Below are positions 47,353-59,598 of a DNA stretch of 64,000 nucleotides, one piece after another (positions within the stretch are counted from its first letter, which is position 1; each line of letters opens with the position of its first letter). Source of the stretch: an uncultured Alphaproteobacteria bacterium. GTDB lineage: Bacteria; Pseudomonadota; Alphaproteobacteria; Micropepsales; Micropepsaceae. The position numbers were made by a program, and so were the translations under genes. The notes under the pieces are model-generated. The model searched no databases. It had not been told where the DNA came from and saw only the letters and a list, made by a program, of their open reading frames with translations. The stretch lies in the NCBI GenBank assembly GCA_902826695.1, contig CADEFU010000002.1, positions 62,001 through 126,000 of the forward strand, in the 5' to 3' direction.

Positions 47353-48204
47353 ATGCCGGAATTGCCCGAAGTCGAAACCGTGCGCCAGGGGCTCGTCCCC
47401 GTGCTTGAAGGGCGCAAATTCGCCCGCGTGATCCAGCGGCGTGGCGATTTGCGCTTCCCGCTGCCGGCGAAGTTTGCCGAACGGTTAACAGGGCGGCGGG
47501 TCGAGAAGCTGACGCGGCGGGCGAAATACATCCTCGCGCATCTCGACGGCGGTGAGGTTCTGATCATGCATCTGGGCATGTCGGGGCGGTTCTCGATCGA
47601 GGGCGCGAAGGTCGGGCGCTTCGTTCATGCAACGCCGGAGCCCGGCAAGCACGATCACATCGTGTTCGAGACGGACAAGGGCGCGCGCGTGACGTTTACG
47701 GATCACCGGCGTTTCGGGATGATGGATCTGTTCAAGGCTTCGGACGAGGCGACCTACAAGTATTTGGCCGCGCTTGGGCCGGAGCCGCTGTCGCGTGCGT
47801 TTTCACCGGCGACATTGGACGCGGCGCTTGCGGGTAAGCGTACGCCGATCAAGGCCGCTTTGCTCGATCAGCGCGTGGTGGCGGGGCTTGGCAACATTTA
47901 TGTGTGCGAGGCGCTGTTTCGTGCCGGGATTTCGCCGAAGCGGCTTGCGTCCTCCGTCGTGGGCGAGCCCTCGCGAAAGCTGGTGCCCGAGATAAAGGCG
48001 GTGCTGCGCGCGGCGATCAAAGCCGGTGGGTCGACTTTGCGCGACTACAAGCAGACGAGCGGTGAGCTTGGCTATTTCCAGCATAACTTCCTGGTTTACG
48101 ATCGCGAGGAAGAGCCGTGTTTGAAGAAGGGCTGCAGCGGTGTCGTGCGGCGGATCGTGCAATCGGGGCGATCGACGTTCTTTTGTCCGACGTGTCAGCG
48201 TTAG
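47353..48204 (+). CDS. mutM: formamidopyrimidine-DNA glycosylase (Fpg)
   Basis: A 283-residue base-excision repair enzyme that removes 8-oxoguanine. It begins with the catalytic PELPEVETV (Pro2 and Glu3), keeps the Lys in GRKFARVI-type loop and the RRAKYI region, and ends in a zinc finger with four Cys (CLKKGCSG ... FCPTCQR). The TAG overlaps the TAA of the convergent aquaporin gene by four bases. Confidence 0.96.
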   Translation: MPELPEVETVRQGLVPVLEGRKFARVIQRRGDLRFPLPAKFAERLTGRRVEKLTRRAKYILAHLDGGEVLIMHLGMSGRFSIEGAKVGRFVHATPEPGKHDHIVFETDKGARVTFTDHRRFGMMDLFKASDEATYKYLAALGPEPLSRAFSPATLDAALAGKRTPIKAALLDQRVVAGLGNIYVCEALFRAGISPKRLASSVVGEPSRKLVPEIKAVLRAAIKAGGSTLRDYKQTSGELGYFQHNFLVYDREEEPCLKKGCSGVVRRIVQSGRSTFFCPTCQR

Positions 48205-48845
48205 CGGTCGCTCAGCAGCTTTGTTGCTCCAATCGCAAGGACAAGGCCGATCAATTGTGCGGCGAGAAAGCCCGGGACCGACGCGGGCGCGATCCCTGAG
48301 AAGGTGTCGGTTACCGAACGTGCCAGCGTGACGGCCGGGTTCGCGAAGGACGTCGATGACGTGAACCAGTACGCGCCAACGATGTAGGCGGCCACTGTCG
48401 TGGGGACGGCCTCGGGTCTTGTGCGCGCGGTGCCCCAGATCGTGAGGAGCAAGCCGGTCGTGGCGACGATCTCGCCGATGAGTTCACCGGTGCTGGCACG
48501 CACATGTTGCGATGCCTGCACGATCGGGAGCGCGAACATCGCGTGGGCGACGACGACACCGGTGATGGCGCCTGCGATGTGGGCGGGAACATAGAGGATC
48601 ATGTCGCGCCATGGCGTTCGGCCTGACATGCACTCGAAGAGCGTGACCGCGGGGTTGAAGTGTGCGCCGGAGATCGGCGCGAAGATCGTGATCAAGGCGA
48701 TCAGTGCGCCTCCGGTCGCCACGGCGTTCGCGAGCAGCGCCACGGCGTCGTTTCCTTGCGCGAGGCGCTCGGCCATGATGCCGGAGCCGACAACGGCAAT
48801 CAAAAGAAACGCGGTGCCGAGAGCTTCGGCGAAGGCGCGGCGCAT
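48201..48845 (-). CDS. MIP-family aquaporin/glycerol facilitator, probable arsenite channel
   Basis: A 214-residue channel with six membrane segments and the two NPA motifs ([11 protein letters not shown] and [10 protein letters not shown]). Its position as third gene of an arsR-arsC operon, with its ATG overlapping the arsC stop (TAATG), matches AqpS-type channels that let arsenite leave the cell after ArsC reduces arsenate. No ArsB/Acr3 pump is next to it, which makes the channel the only visible exit route in this operon. Confidence 0.88.
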   Translation of the reverse strand: MRRAFAEALGTAFLLIAVVGSGIMAERLAQGNDAVALLANAVATGGALIALITIFAPISGAHFNPAVTLFECMSGRTPWRDMILYVPAHIAGAITGVVVAHAMFALPIVQASQHVRASTGELIGEIVATTGLLLTIWGTARTRPEAVPTTVAAYIVGAYWFTSSTSFANPAVTLARSVTDTFSGIAPASVPGFLAAQLIGLVLAIGATKLLSDR

Positions 48846-49330
48846 TAGACGGGTCCAATCTCGCTGATGCGTTCGGCTAGGTTCGATGTGCCGGCCGGGA
48901 GTGCGATCAAACGATCAATCGCTTGGCGAATGTCGGCAAAGATATCCATGAACGCTTTGCGCCGCTCGGCCTCGCTGCCTTGTGCGGCGGCTGGGTCGGG
49001 GAAGCTCCAGTGCGCCTTCACCGGCGCGCCGGGCCAGATGGGGCAAGACTCGGCCGCAGCGTTGTCGCAAACGGTGATCACGATATCCATGCGCGGGGCG
49101 CCCGGCGCCGCGAACTCGTCCCAGCTCTTGGAGCGCGCGCCGGCGATCGGGATGCCTGCAGCGCGCAAGGTTTCGAGCGAGAGCGGGTGGACTTCGCCCT
49201 TTGGGATGCTGCCAGCGCTGAACGCACGAAAGCGGCCCTGCGCGGAATGGTTCAAATACATCTCTGCCAAAATGGAGCGTGCCGAGTTGCCGGTGCAGAG
49301 GAACAGCACGTTTTGCGTGGAAGTGGCCAT
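48845..49330 (-). CDS. arsC: arsenate reductase, LMW phosphatase type
   Basis: A 161-residue ArsC with the P-loop VLFLCTGNSARS (C12) and the late catalytic Asp in HWSFPDPAAAQG. It reduces arsenate to arsenite using thiol donors. It lies 29 bases after arsR and overlaps the aquaporin start. It is clearly distinct from the ArsC half of the fusion at 41379, so the window encodes two arsenate reductase modules. Confidence 0.9.
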   Translation of the reverse strand: MATSTQNVLFLCTGNSARSILAEMYLNHSAQGRFRAFSAGSIPKGEVHPLSLETLRAAGIPIAGARSKSWDEFAAPGAPRMDIVITVCDNAAAESCPIWPGAPVKAHWSFPDPAAAQGSEAERRKAFMDIFADIRQAIDRLIALPAGTSNLAERISEIGPV

Positions 49331-49359
49331 TTCACGCCTATCGGCTAGACGGATTTGGG

Positions 49360-49713
49360 CTAGGCGCGGCGACGTGCGCGGGCAGTCGGTTCACTGGATT
49401 TCTCCTTGGGTTTGGTTACGGCACATGATCCGCCTGCGCAGCAGTTCTGGGTCAGGAAGTCGATGACGGCCCGCATGACGTCGTAGTTGGCGGTGTAGGT
49501 CAGCGAGCGGCCGTCGCGGGTCGCGGCGACGAGGCCCGCATGCTTCAGCTGAGCGAGATGGAACGAGAGCGTGGGAGCGGGGAGGCCGAGCTTGTCGCCC
49601 AAGTACGTGGGCGTCAGGCCGCCACGGCCCGCCTGAATAAGGGCGCGGAAGACCGCGAGGCGATGGTCCTGGGCGAGCGCTTCTAAAGCGACGATCACAC
49701 TCTTTGATTCCAT
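49360..49713 (-). CDS. arsR: ArsR family arsenic-responsive repressor
   Basis: A 117-residue winged-helix repressor (ALAQDHRLAVFRALIQAGRGG, PAPTLSFHLAQLKHAGLV). Its tail has a Cys cluster CCAGGSC (about 90-97) like those that bind arsenite in some proteobacterial ArsR proteins. A perfect dyad lies three bases upstream of ATG 49713. A longer open frame to 49875 crosses the promoter and is not used. Confidence 0.92.
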   Translation of the reverse strand: MESKSVIVALEALAQDHRLAVFRALIQAGRGGLTPTYLGDKLGLPAPTLSFHLAQLKHAGLVAATRDGRSLTYTANYDVMRAVIDFLTQNCCAGGSCAVTKPKEKSSEPTARARRRA

Positions 49714-49715
49714 AG

Positions 49716-49748
49716 TTCCATAAATATGGAAGTATCTTAGCCTGTCAA
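49716..49748 (-). promoter_or_regulatory. ars promoter with ArsR operator
   Basis: The dyad TTCCAT-AAAT-ATGGAA (49716-49731) overlaps the -10 region (about 49720-49726). A consensus -35 TTGACA, as TGTCAA on this strand, lies at 49743-49748 with 16-17 bases between. The start codon is only 6-7 bases beyond the -10, so the transcript is probably leaderless. Confidence 0.7.
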
Positions 49749-49868
49749 GTTCGCGTTGTGCGGTGTCGGGGGAGCTTGCGCGTGGCATGGGCGCATCCCT
49801 GCGCTTGGCCACTGGTGCCGGGCCGGTGCTTGAGCTAAACCGCTCGCGAAATTTGAGGCGGTGCTTCC

Positions 49869-50645
49869 ATGACATTCGAAACGATCAAGACCGAGATGCG
49901 CGGCGCGGTGTTGCTGATCACACTGAACCGGCCACAGGCGCTAAATGCGTTGAACGCGCACCTGGTCGGAGAACTGGCGAAGGCGCTTGAGCAAGCCGAG
50001 GCGAATGCCGGCGTGCGCGCGGTGGTGCTGACCGGATCGGAGAAGGCGTTTGCGGCCGGCGCGGACATCAAGGAGATGCAGCCGAAGAGCTATGCGCAGA
50101 CTTACAGCGAAGATCTCTTTGGCGGGTTTCACGACCGATTCACGGCGTTTCGCAAGCCGGTGATCGCTGCCGTGTCGGGCTTTGCGCTGGGCGGCGGGTG
50201 CGAGCTTGCGATGATGTGCGATTTCATTATCGCCGCCGACAACGCAAAGTTCGGGCAACCTGAGATCAAGTTGGGCGTTATGCCCGGCATTGGCGGCACG
50301 CAGCGGCTCACGCGCTTTGTCGGCAAATCGAAGGCGATGGAAATGTGCCTGACCGGGCGTTTTATGGATGCCGCTGAGGCAGAACGCTCGGGGCTTGTGA
50401 GCCGGGTGGTGCCGCTCGCCGAATTGGTGAACGAGGCGATGAAGGCTGCCGAGACAATCGCAGAGATGTCTTTGCCCATCGTGATGATGACGAAAGAAAC
50501 GATCAACCGCGCTTACGAGACCACCCTTGCTGAAGGTGTCAGGTTCGAGCGGCGGCTTTTCCACTCAATGTTTGCGACCGCCGACCAGAAGGAAGGCATG
50601 AACGCGTTTGTCGAGAAGCGGAAAGCCAAGTTTGAGCACCGGTGA
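49869..50645 (+). CDS. enoyl-CoA hydratase/isomerase family protein
   Basis: A 258-residue crotonase-fold enzyme. AFAAGADIKEM forms the first oxyanion-hole segment, followed by GFALGGGCELAMMCDFIIA and KLGVMPGIGGTQRL; these contain the usual catalytic Glu positions. It is the fourth gene of the conserved ubiB-ubiE-mutM-echA-rpsT order and probably acts in short-chain beta-oxidation. The ars operon is inserted before it. Confidence 0.92.
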   Translation: MTFETIKTEMRGAVLLITLNRPQALNALNAHLVGELAKALEQAEANAGVRAVVLTGSEKAFAAGADIKEMQPKSYAQTYSEDLFGGFHDRFTAFRKPVIAAVSGFALGGGCELAMMCDFIIAADNAKFGQPEIKLGVMPGIGGTQRLTRFVGKSKAMEMCLTGRFMDAAEAERSGLVSRVVPLAELVNEAMKAAETIAEMSLPIVMMTKETINRAYETTLAEGVRFERRLFHSMFATADQKEGMNAFVEKRKAKFEHR

Positions 50646-50672
50646 GCGCGTTGTGACGCAGCTTTTTGCGGG

Positions 50673-50702
50673 TTGACGGTCGCGGAAAGGGCCGTCTATA
50701 AC
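50673..50702 (+). promoter_or_regulatory. promoter of rpsT
   Basis: TTGACG (50673-50678), an 18-base spacer and TATAAC (50697-50702), 47 bases before the rpsT start. Both hexamers are near consensus. Confidence 0.7.
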
Positions 50703-50740
50703 CCGCGTCCCCTGGGCCACAGGGCAAGCACTCGAAGGGT

Positions 50741-50749
50741 TTATCCACA
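50741..50749 (+). promoter_or_regulatory. perfect DnaA-box sequence overlapping the rpsT start
   Basis: TTATCCACA occupies 50741-50749 and its last base is the A of the rpsT ATG. It matches the strict nine-base DnaA consensus. It could regulate rpsT through DnaA or be part of a nearby origin, or be chance. Confidence 0.45.
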
Positions 50750-51015
50750 TGGCGAATATCCGCTCGGCAGCCAAAGCAGCGCGCAAAGGAAAGCGCCGTG
50801 AGGCCGTCAATACTGCGCGGAAGAGCCGTGTTCGTTCCTTCGTGCGCAAGGTCGAAGAGGCTATTACCAAGGGCGACGCCAAGGCGGCGCAAGAAGCCCT
50901 TCGCGCGGCGCAGCCGGAGATCGTGCGTGGCGCCAATAAGCGCATCCTTCATAAGCGCGCTGCGGCGCGCAAAGTGTCGCGTCTGACGAAGCGCGTGAAG
51001 GCGCTGTCGAAGTAA
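50749..51015 (+). CDS. rpsT: 30S ribosomal protein S20
   Basis: The 88-residue S20 binds the 5' domain of 16S rRNA. The start [19 protein letters not shown], the middle [19 protein letters not shown] and the closing [23 protein letters not shown] are all as expected. rpsT next to dnaA is a frequent arrangement in alphaproteobacteria. Confidence 0.97.
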   Translation: MANIRSAAKAARKGKRREAVNTARKSRVRSFVRKVEEAITKGDAKAAQEALRAAQPEIVRGANKRILHKRAAARKVSRLTKRVKALSK

Positions 51016-51645
51016 AAGCGTACGCGTTCTAGTACCCCTGACAGCGTTCCCTTGAGCCTGCGCGACGCGCCGGGCCGTTATTCTATTCTCCATTCAGGTT
51101 TTACTTATCCAACGGAATCGCGCGTGGCGGGATTCCCTGTGCACGACGTGCGCCTTGCTGTTTTTCGCGCGTTACCATGCAGCGTTTTGGACAGCGATCA
51201 TCCGTATACAGATCATCATCGGAATTGCCACATTGACGCGATGTGGTGATCGTCATATTTCGTAGGAAATTCCTGGTGTTTCTTGCGATACGCGTGTGAC
51301 CGTGTTTCACGAAAATATCTCGGAGTTTGTCGAACGCATTACGGCCTTGTGACGCTGATTTAATGGTTCGATGACATGTTCATGCATTGATCCTCTTTCG
51401 CCGTTCAAACGGTTGTTGTATGGTTAAGGGGCGATGAAGATTGGGGCTACGACAATGAAGATTACAATGGAGAAGGCGTCCAAGACGCTCCGTCGTAGTG
51501 TAGGCGATCTGAAAGCCGTTAAGTCTTAAGTTCCGGGTCCGTCCTCGGACTCTGGTCTTCACAGTTCTTAATTTGTGCGTTGGGTTCCGCGGGCTTTCCT
51601 GCGGGGGCGATGGATTTTTGCGTTTTTGGGAGCGCTTTCGACCTC
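51016..51645 (+). other. A+T-richer intergenic region upstream of dnaA, candidate origin or ncRNA locus
   Basis: This 630-base region has no recognised protein gene. By hand count 51241-51360 is about 46% G+C, well below the neighbouring genes. It contains TTATCCAAC (51105, two mismatches to a DnaA box), the dyad CCACAT-TGACGCG-ATGTGG (51228-51246), and a short open frame at 51434. Origins in this class lie at various places, often at hemE, so an oriC role is only a possibility. Confidence 0.4.
51434..51529 (+). CDS. possible 31-residue basic peptide
   Basis: An ATG after GGTTAAGGGG opens 31 codons ending KASKTLRRSVGDLKAVKS, with two further in-frame ATGs (51455, 51467). The ribosome site is closer than usual to the first ATG. 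A weak hairpin (GGTCCG / CGGACT near 51536-51550) follows. Coding potential cannot be judged from length alone. Confidence 0.25.
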   Translation: MKIGATTMKITMEKASKTLRRSVGDLKAVKS

Positions 51646-52074
51646 ATGGGGTACGCTGGGGACATCGATCCAAAGGAAGCCTGGGCGCTCTTGCAGAGCG
51701 ATCCCAAGGCCCAGCTTGTCGATGTGCGCTCGGCGGCCGAATGGACGTTCGTGGGCGTGCCAGACCTTTCCCCGCTCGCCCGTAAGGCGATCCTCGTGGA
51801 ATGGCAGGTCTATCCCGACATGGGCAAGAATCCGGCGTTCGAGCAAACGGTGATGGCACGCCTTACCGCGGCTGGCGGAGCGATGGTGTCGCCGGTGTTT
51901 TTTCTGTGCCGGTCAGGTGCGCGCAGCCGTGCGGCGGCGATCGCGATGACGGCGAAGGGTTTTGCAAGGTGTTTCAATGTTGCCGGCGGCTTCGAAGGGG
52001 ATGTCGATGCCGAGCGGCACCGGGGAAACACAAATGGTTGGAAGGCCGATGGTCTTCCGTGGGTGCAAACCTAA
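51646..52074 (+). CDS. rhodanese-like sulphurtransferase domain protein
   Basis: A 142-residue single rhodanese domain: IDPKEAWALLQSDPKAQLVDVRSAAEW in shortened form DPKEAW ... LVDVRSAAEW, and the active-site loop FFLCRSGARSRAA with the persulphide-forming Cys. Upstream in-frame starts (TTG 51580, ATG 51610) exist, but MGYAGDID fits relatives best. It lies between rpsT and dnaA, unusual but not unknown. The partner sulphur acceptor is unknown. Confidence 0.82.
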   Translation: MGYAGDIDPKEAWALLQSDPKAQLVDVRSAAEWTFVGVPDLSPLARKAILVEWQVYPDMGKNPAFEQTVMARLTAAGGAMVSPVFFLCRSGARSRAAAIAMTAKGFARCFNVAGGFEGDVDAERHRGNTNGWKADGLPWVQT

Positions 52075-52314
52075 CGCGAGACGCCAGGGTGGGTGTCTTG
52101 CGGGAGGAAGTTCGTGGGGCGTTGGCGGTGCGTGATTTTTCGCACTGTCTTCCAAAGTAGAAGATGACATCAGGCGTGGAACGGATTCTAACTCCGTCAG
52201 AGGGGCGCTGCTTGATGAGAACTATGACGTGCAGACGCCGTCGCATGACAGGTTGAGGAAGAACAACCGGCACGCGGCGGTCTGGGGTAGCAAGGCAAAA
52301 AAGGGAAAAGAACA

Positions 52315-53784
52315 GTGACCTCTCAAGAAGCAAAACCCGCAATTGAAGCGATCTGGAACCGCGTAACTGAGCGGTTGAAGATCGAGTTGGGACCGAAGTT
52401 TCAGTATTGGGTGTCGCCTTTGCGCGTCCTCTCGGCCGAAGGCGACCGCGTCGTCATCGCGTGCCCGAGCCGGTTCGACCGCGATAAGGTTGTAGAAAGC
52501 CACGGCGAGCGCATCGCCAATTTGATCTGCGAGTTCGGGCCGGAATTCGTGCATGTCGATTTCGTGGTCGATTCACGGCCGCGCGCCGTGCAGCCGCAGG
52601 CAGCCGTCAGCGCGCGCGCGACGACCATCGACAGCCTGGGCGCAGCGCCTCTTGAGCCAACGTTGGTTCAAGGCTCGATCCCGCTCAACAAGGGCCACAC
52701 GTTCGACACGTTCGTGACCGGCAAATCGAACCAGATCGCCTTCAACGAAGCCAAGCGGACGGCGGAAAGCGATACGCCCATTCACAATCCGCTGTTCCTT
52801 TACGGCGGGACCGGCCTGGGCAAGTCGCATCTGATGCATGCGATCGCGTGGCGCAAGCTGCAGCGCAATCCGAACCTGCGCGTGATGTTCGTAACGGCCG
52901 AGACCTTTATGCGGCTCTTCGTGACGGCGCTGAAGGCGAACGACACGATGACGTTCAAGAATTTGGTGCGTAACGTCGACTTGCTTCTTGTCGACGACTT
53001 GCACTTTGTCTTGGGCAAAGAGGCGACGCAGGAAGAATTGCTCGCGGCGTTTGACTGGCTCAGCGACAATCAGAAGCAGATCGTCGTCTCCGCCGACCGC
53101 TCGCCGTCGTTGTTCGAGGGCTTGTCGGAGCGTGCGCGGTCGCGGCTGCTCAAGGGCGCATCGATCGAGATCCAGCCGACGGATTTCGAGTTGCGTCTGG
53201 CCATTCTGGAGGCGAAGGCACGGCAGATCTCGCGCGAGCGTCAGGGCAACTTCACGCTCAACACGCAGGCGGCGCACTTTATGGCGCAGCGCATCAACTC
53301 CAACACGCGCGAGCTCGAAGGCGCGCTCAATCGCGTGGTGATGCAAAGCGAAGGCAACAAGCCGATCACGATCGAGAATCTAAACGTGTGGCTTGCGGAT
53401 TTCTTGCGGTCGTACGATCGCCGGGTGACGATCGATGAGATCAAGAAGAAGGTCGCCGAACACTACGGGCTCAAGACGGCCGATTTGGAGTCTCCGAACC
53501 GGTCGCGTTCGATCGTGCGTCCGCGCCAAATTGCGATGTTCCTCGGGCGCTTGCTCACACCGCGCTCGTACCCGGAGATCGGGCGCCGGTTCGGAAATCG
53601 CGATCATACGACTGTGATGCACGCTGTGGAGACCATCCAACGCTTGACCGGCATGGATCCGGCGTTCGCCGACGAGGTGGAGCAGCTTCGTCTCTCCATC
53701 CGCAACTGGCCGGTGGACGCCTCGTCCGGCAACTTGCGGCCGGGGGTTTCCACAGAGGGCGAGCAAGCTCAAAGTCAGAGCTAA
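52315..53784 (+). CDS. dnaA: chromosomal replication initiator DnaA
   Basis: A 489-residue AAA+ initiator. Domain I (about 5-85) includes FQYWVSPLRVLS, a Pro/Ala linker follows, and the ATPase has Walker A GGTGLGKSHL (about 163), Walker B LLVDDLHF and sensor II. Domain IV has the DnaA signature GNRDHTTVMHAVETIQRL. The start is GTG at 52315 after AAAAAGGGAAAAG. The 240 bases before it show only a small GTGCG/CGCAC hairpin. Confidence 0.97.
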   Translation: MTSQEAKPAIEAIWNRVTERLKIELGPKFQYWVSPLRVLSAEGDRVVIACPSRFDRDKVVESHGERIANLICEFGPEFVHVDFVVDSRPRAVQPQAAVSARATTIDSLGAAPLEPTLVQGSIPLNKGHTFDTFVTGKSNQIAFNEAKRTAESDTPIHNPLFLYGGTGLGKSHLMHAIAWRKLQRNPNLRVMFVTAETFMRLFVTALKANDTMTFKNLVRNVDLLLVDDLHFVLGKEATQEELLAAFDWLSDNQKQIVVSADRSPSLFEGLSERARSRLLKGASIEIQPTDFELRLAILEAKARQISRERQGNFTLNTQAAHFMAQRINSNTRELEGALNRVVMQSEGNKPITIENLNVWLADFLRSYDRRVTIDEIKKKVAEHYGLKTADLESPNRSRSIVRPRQIAMFLGRLLTPRSYPEIGRRFGNRDHTTVMHAVETIQRLTGMDPAFADEVEQLRLSIRNWPVDASSGNLRPGVSTEGEQAQSQS

Positions 53785-53812
53785 AACACCCTTCTAAATC
53801 AAACAGTTAGAT

Positions 53813-53851
53813 ACGGCGTCCCAGGGCGAATTCCCTTCCCTGGGGCGCCGT
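53813..53851 (+). terminator. hairpin downstream of dnaA
   Basis: ACGGCGTCCCAGGG (53813-53826) pairs with CCCTGGGGCGCCGT (53838-53851) over 14 positions with one G-T pair. There is only a weak T run after it. Confidence 0.6.
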
Positions 53852-53877
53852 CTCACATTATACTGAATTTCTCAGTT

Positions 53878-53905
53878 GCCGCGCCCTTTTTGGCGCGGCG
53901 CTTTT
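53878..53905 (+). terminator. second terminator between dnaA and dnaN
   Basis: GCCGCGCC (53878-53885) and GGCGCGGC (53892-53899) form a perfect 8-bp stem with loop CTTTTT, followed by GCTTTTG. It ends about 35 bases before dnaN, so dnaN probably has its own promoter or depends on read-through. Confidence 0.7.
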
Positions 53906-53939
53906 GTCTTCACACCCCACGTTCCAACCGGACATACGC

Positions 53940-55058
53940 ATGCGGATCACCATTGAACGGGCGAGCTTCCTCAAAGCGCTGACACATGTGCAGAGCGTCG
54001 TTGAGCGACGGAATACGATCCCGATCCTCTCGAACGTTTTGTTGCATGCGGAGAAGGGAAAGCTGTCGCTGACGGCGACCGATCTCGACATCGAGGTGGT
54101 TGAGACGGCGGCCGCCGATGTGGTGAGAGCCGGTGCGACGACAGCGTCGGCGCACACGTTGTTCGACATCGTGCGCAAATTGCCCGAGGGCGCGCAGGTG
54201 GAGCTTCAGACGAACGAGAGCGACGGGCGCGTGACGCTGTCGGCCGGGCGGTCGAAGTTTCAGCTGCAGGCGCTGCCGCGCGAGGACTTTCCGGCGATGT
54301 CGGCGGGGACGTTGCCGCACAAGTTTTCGCTGCCGGCCAAAGACTTGGCTGAGATGATCGACAAGACGCGGTTCGCCGTTTCGACGGAAGAGACGCGGTA
54401 TTACCTGAACGGCATCTATTTCCATGCTCATCAGGAAAAGAGCAAAACCTATTTGCGCGCGGTGGCGACGGACGGGCACAGGCTGGCGCGCTACGAGTTG
54501 AACGCGCCGAAGGGTGCCGTCGAAATGCCGGGCATTATCGTGCCGCGCAAAACGATCAACGAAGTGCGCAAGCTGATCGAGGATACCGAGGAAGCGGTCG
54601 AAATCTCGGTGTCGGAGACGAAGATCAAGTTCAATCTGGGAAGCGTGACGCTGACCTCGAAGCTGATCGACGGAACGTTCCCGGAGTATCAGCGGGTTAT
54701 TCCGGCGGGCAACGACAAGATGCTTGAGGTGGTCTGCGACGACCTGAAGGAAGCCGTCGATCGCGTGTCCACGGTTTCGACGGAGAAGTCTCGGGCGGTG
54801 AAGCTGAACCTCGAGAAGGGGAAGCTGACGCTGAGCGTGGTGAGCCCGGAAGCCGGGACGGCGACCGAGGAATTGCTCATCGATTACAAGGCGTCGCCGA
54901 TCGAGATCGGTTTCAACGCGCGCTACATCATGGACATTTTGGAGCGCGTGGATGGGGCGAAGGCGGTGTTCGCATTCTCCGACGCCGGTTCGCCGACGCT
55001 GGTGCGCGAAAGCGAAGGCGATGCGGCGCTCTATGTTTTGATGCCGATGCGGGTTTGA
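53940..55058 (+). CDS. dnaN: DNA polymerase III beta sliding clamp
   Basis: The 372-residue clamp encircles DNA and tethers the polymerase. All three clamp domains are present: MRITIERASFLKALTHVQSVVERRNTIPIL at the N-terminus in shortened form MRITIERASF ... RRNTIPIL, a middle domain with VATDGHRLA, and the closing YVLMPMRV. ATG 53940 gives the family N-terminus; an upstream in-frame start lies at the previous hairpin. Confidence 0.97.
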   Translation: MRITIERASFLKALTHVQSVVERRNTIPILSNVLLHAEKGKLSLTATDLDIEVVETAAADVVRAGATTASAHTLFDIVRKLPEGAQVELQTNESDGRVTLSAGRSKFQLQALPREDFPAMSAGTLPHKFSLPAKDLAEMIDKTRFAVSTEETRYYLNGIYFHAHQEKSKTYLRAVATDGHRLARYELNAPKGAVEMPGIIVPRKTINEVRKLIEDTEEAVEISVSETKIKFNLGSVTLTSKLIDGTFPEYQRVIPAGNDKMLEVVCDDLKEAVDRVSTVSTEKSRAVKLNLEKGKLTLSVVSPEAGTATEELLIDYKASPIEIGFNARYIMDILERVDGAKAVFAFSDAGSPTLVRESEGDAALYVLMPMRV

Positions 55059-55069
55059 GTAGTTGAACC

Positions 55070-58769
<3,700 letters not shown>

Positions 58770-58926
58770 CGCTGCGCAACTCAAGGCGGCGTCGGCGCGA
58801 TAGCCGACGTCGGGCGACGCCTCACCGGCCAGCGGTGCGCCGTAGCGTCAACCGTCTAAGCTCGACGAATGGGTCACCCATGCTTAGGTTCGCTGCCAAC
58901 ACTATCGTTTGGCAGGGGCCCCCATC

Positions 58927-59598
58927 ATGAACGTTTCCGACGCAATCAACTCCCGCATCACCACGCGTGCGTTTCTCGATAAGCCGGTTTCCGGCGAGGT
59001 TTTGCGCGCCATTCTTGAGACCGCAAAGCGGGCGCCGTCGGGCGGGAATTTACAGCCTTGGCACGTGTGGGTGCTCGGCGGCGACGAGATGGTCCGCTTT
59101 AAGGCGATCATCAAGGAGAAGTTGGCGGTTAGCCCGCGCGGGGAAGGGACGGAGTATCAGATCTATCCGCCGGAGTTGAAGGAGCCGTACAAGGCGCGGC
59201 GCTTCAAGTGCGGAGAAGATATGTATGCGACGATCAATGTGGGACGCGAGGACAAGTTCGGGCGGCTTTTGAACTTTGCGCGGAACTTCGAGTTCTTCGG
59301 TGCGCCGGCGGCCTACTTCTTTGCGATCGACCGGCAGATGCAGCAGGGGCAGTGGGCGGACCTTGGTATGTTCATGCAGTCGATCATGTTGCTCGCGCGC
59401 GAGCATGGGCTGCACACGTGTCCGCAAGAGGCGTGGGCGATTTGGCACAAGACGGTGGGAGAGTTCTTCTCCATTCCAAGCGAGCTGATGCTCTTTTGCG
59501 GGATGGGGATCGGGCACATCGATGAGACGCACCCGATCAACACGCTTCGGACGGATCGCGCGCCGCTCGGCGAATTCGCGACCTTCGTCGGGGTCTAG
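58927..59598 (+). CDS. nitroreductase family FMN enzyme
   Basis: A 223-residue flavoprotein with the family start SDAINSRITTRAFLDKPV, the FMN-binding APSGGNLQPWHVWV, and the C-terminal GMGIGHIDETHPINTLRTDRAPL. It probably reduces nitroaromatics or quinones with NAD(P)H. The start is ATG 58927. A GTCGGC/GCCGAC dyad lies in the 157-base gap after gyrB. The 3' end overlaps the convergent TerB-like gene by four bases. Confidence 0.9.
   Translation: MNVSDAINSRITTRAFLDKPVSGEVLRAILETAKRAPSGGNLQPWHVWVLGGDEMVRFKAIIKEKLAVSPRGEGTEYQIYPPELKEPYKARRFKCGEDMYATINVGREDKFGRLLNFARNFEFFGAPAAYFFAIDRQMQQGQWADLGMFMQSIMLLAREHGLHTCPQEAWAIWHKTVGEFFSIPSELMLFCGMGIGHIDETHPINTLRTDRAPLGEFATFVGV

Noticed and set aside
53813-53905. 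dnaA-dnaN intergenic hairpins as the replication origin
   Set aside because: The space is filled by two terminator-like hairpins and has no DnaA boxes or A+T-rich tract.
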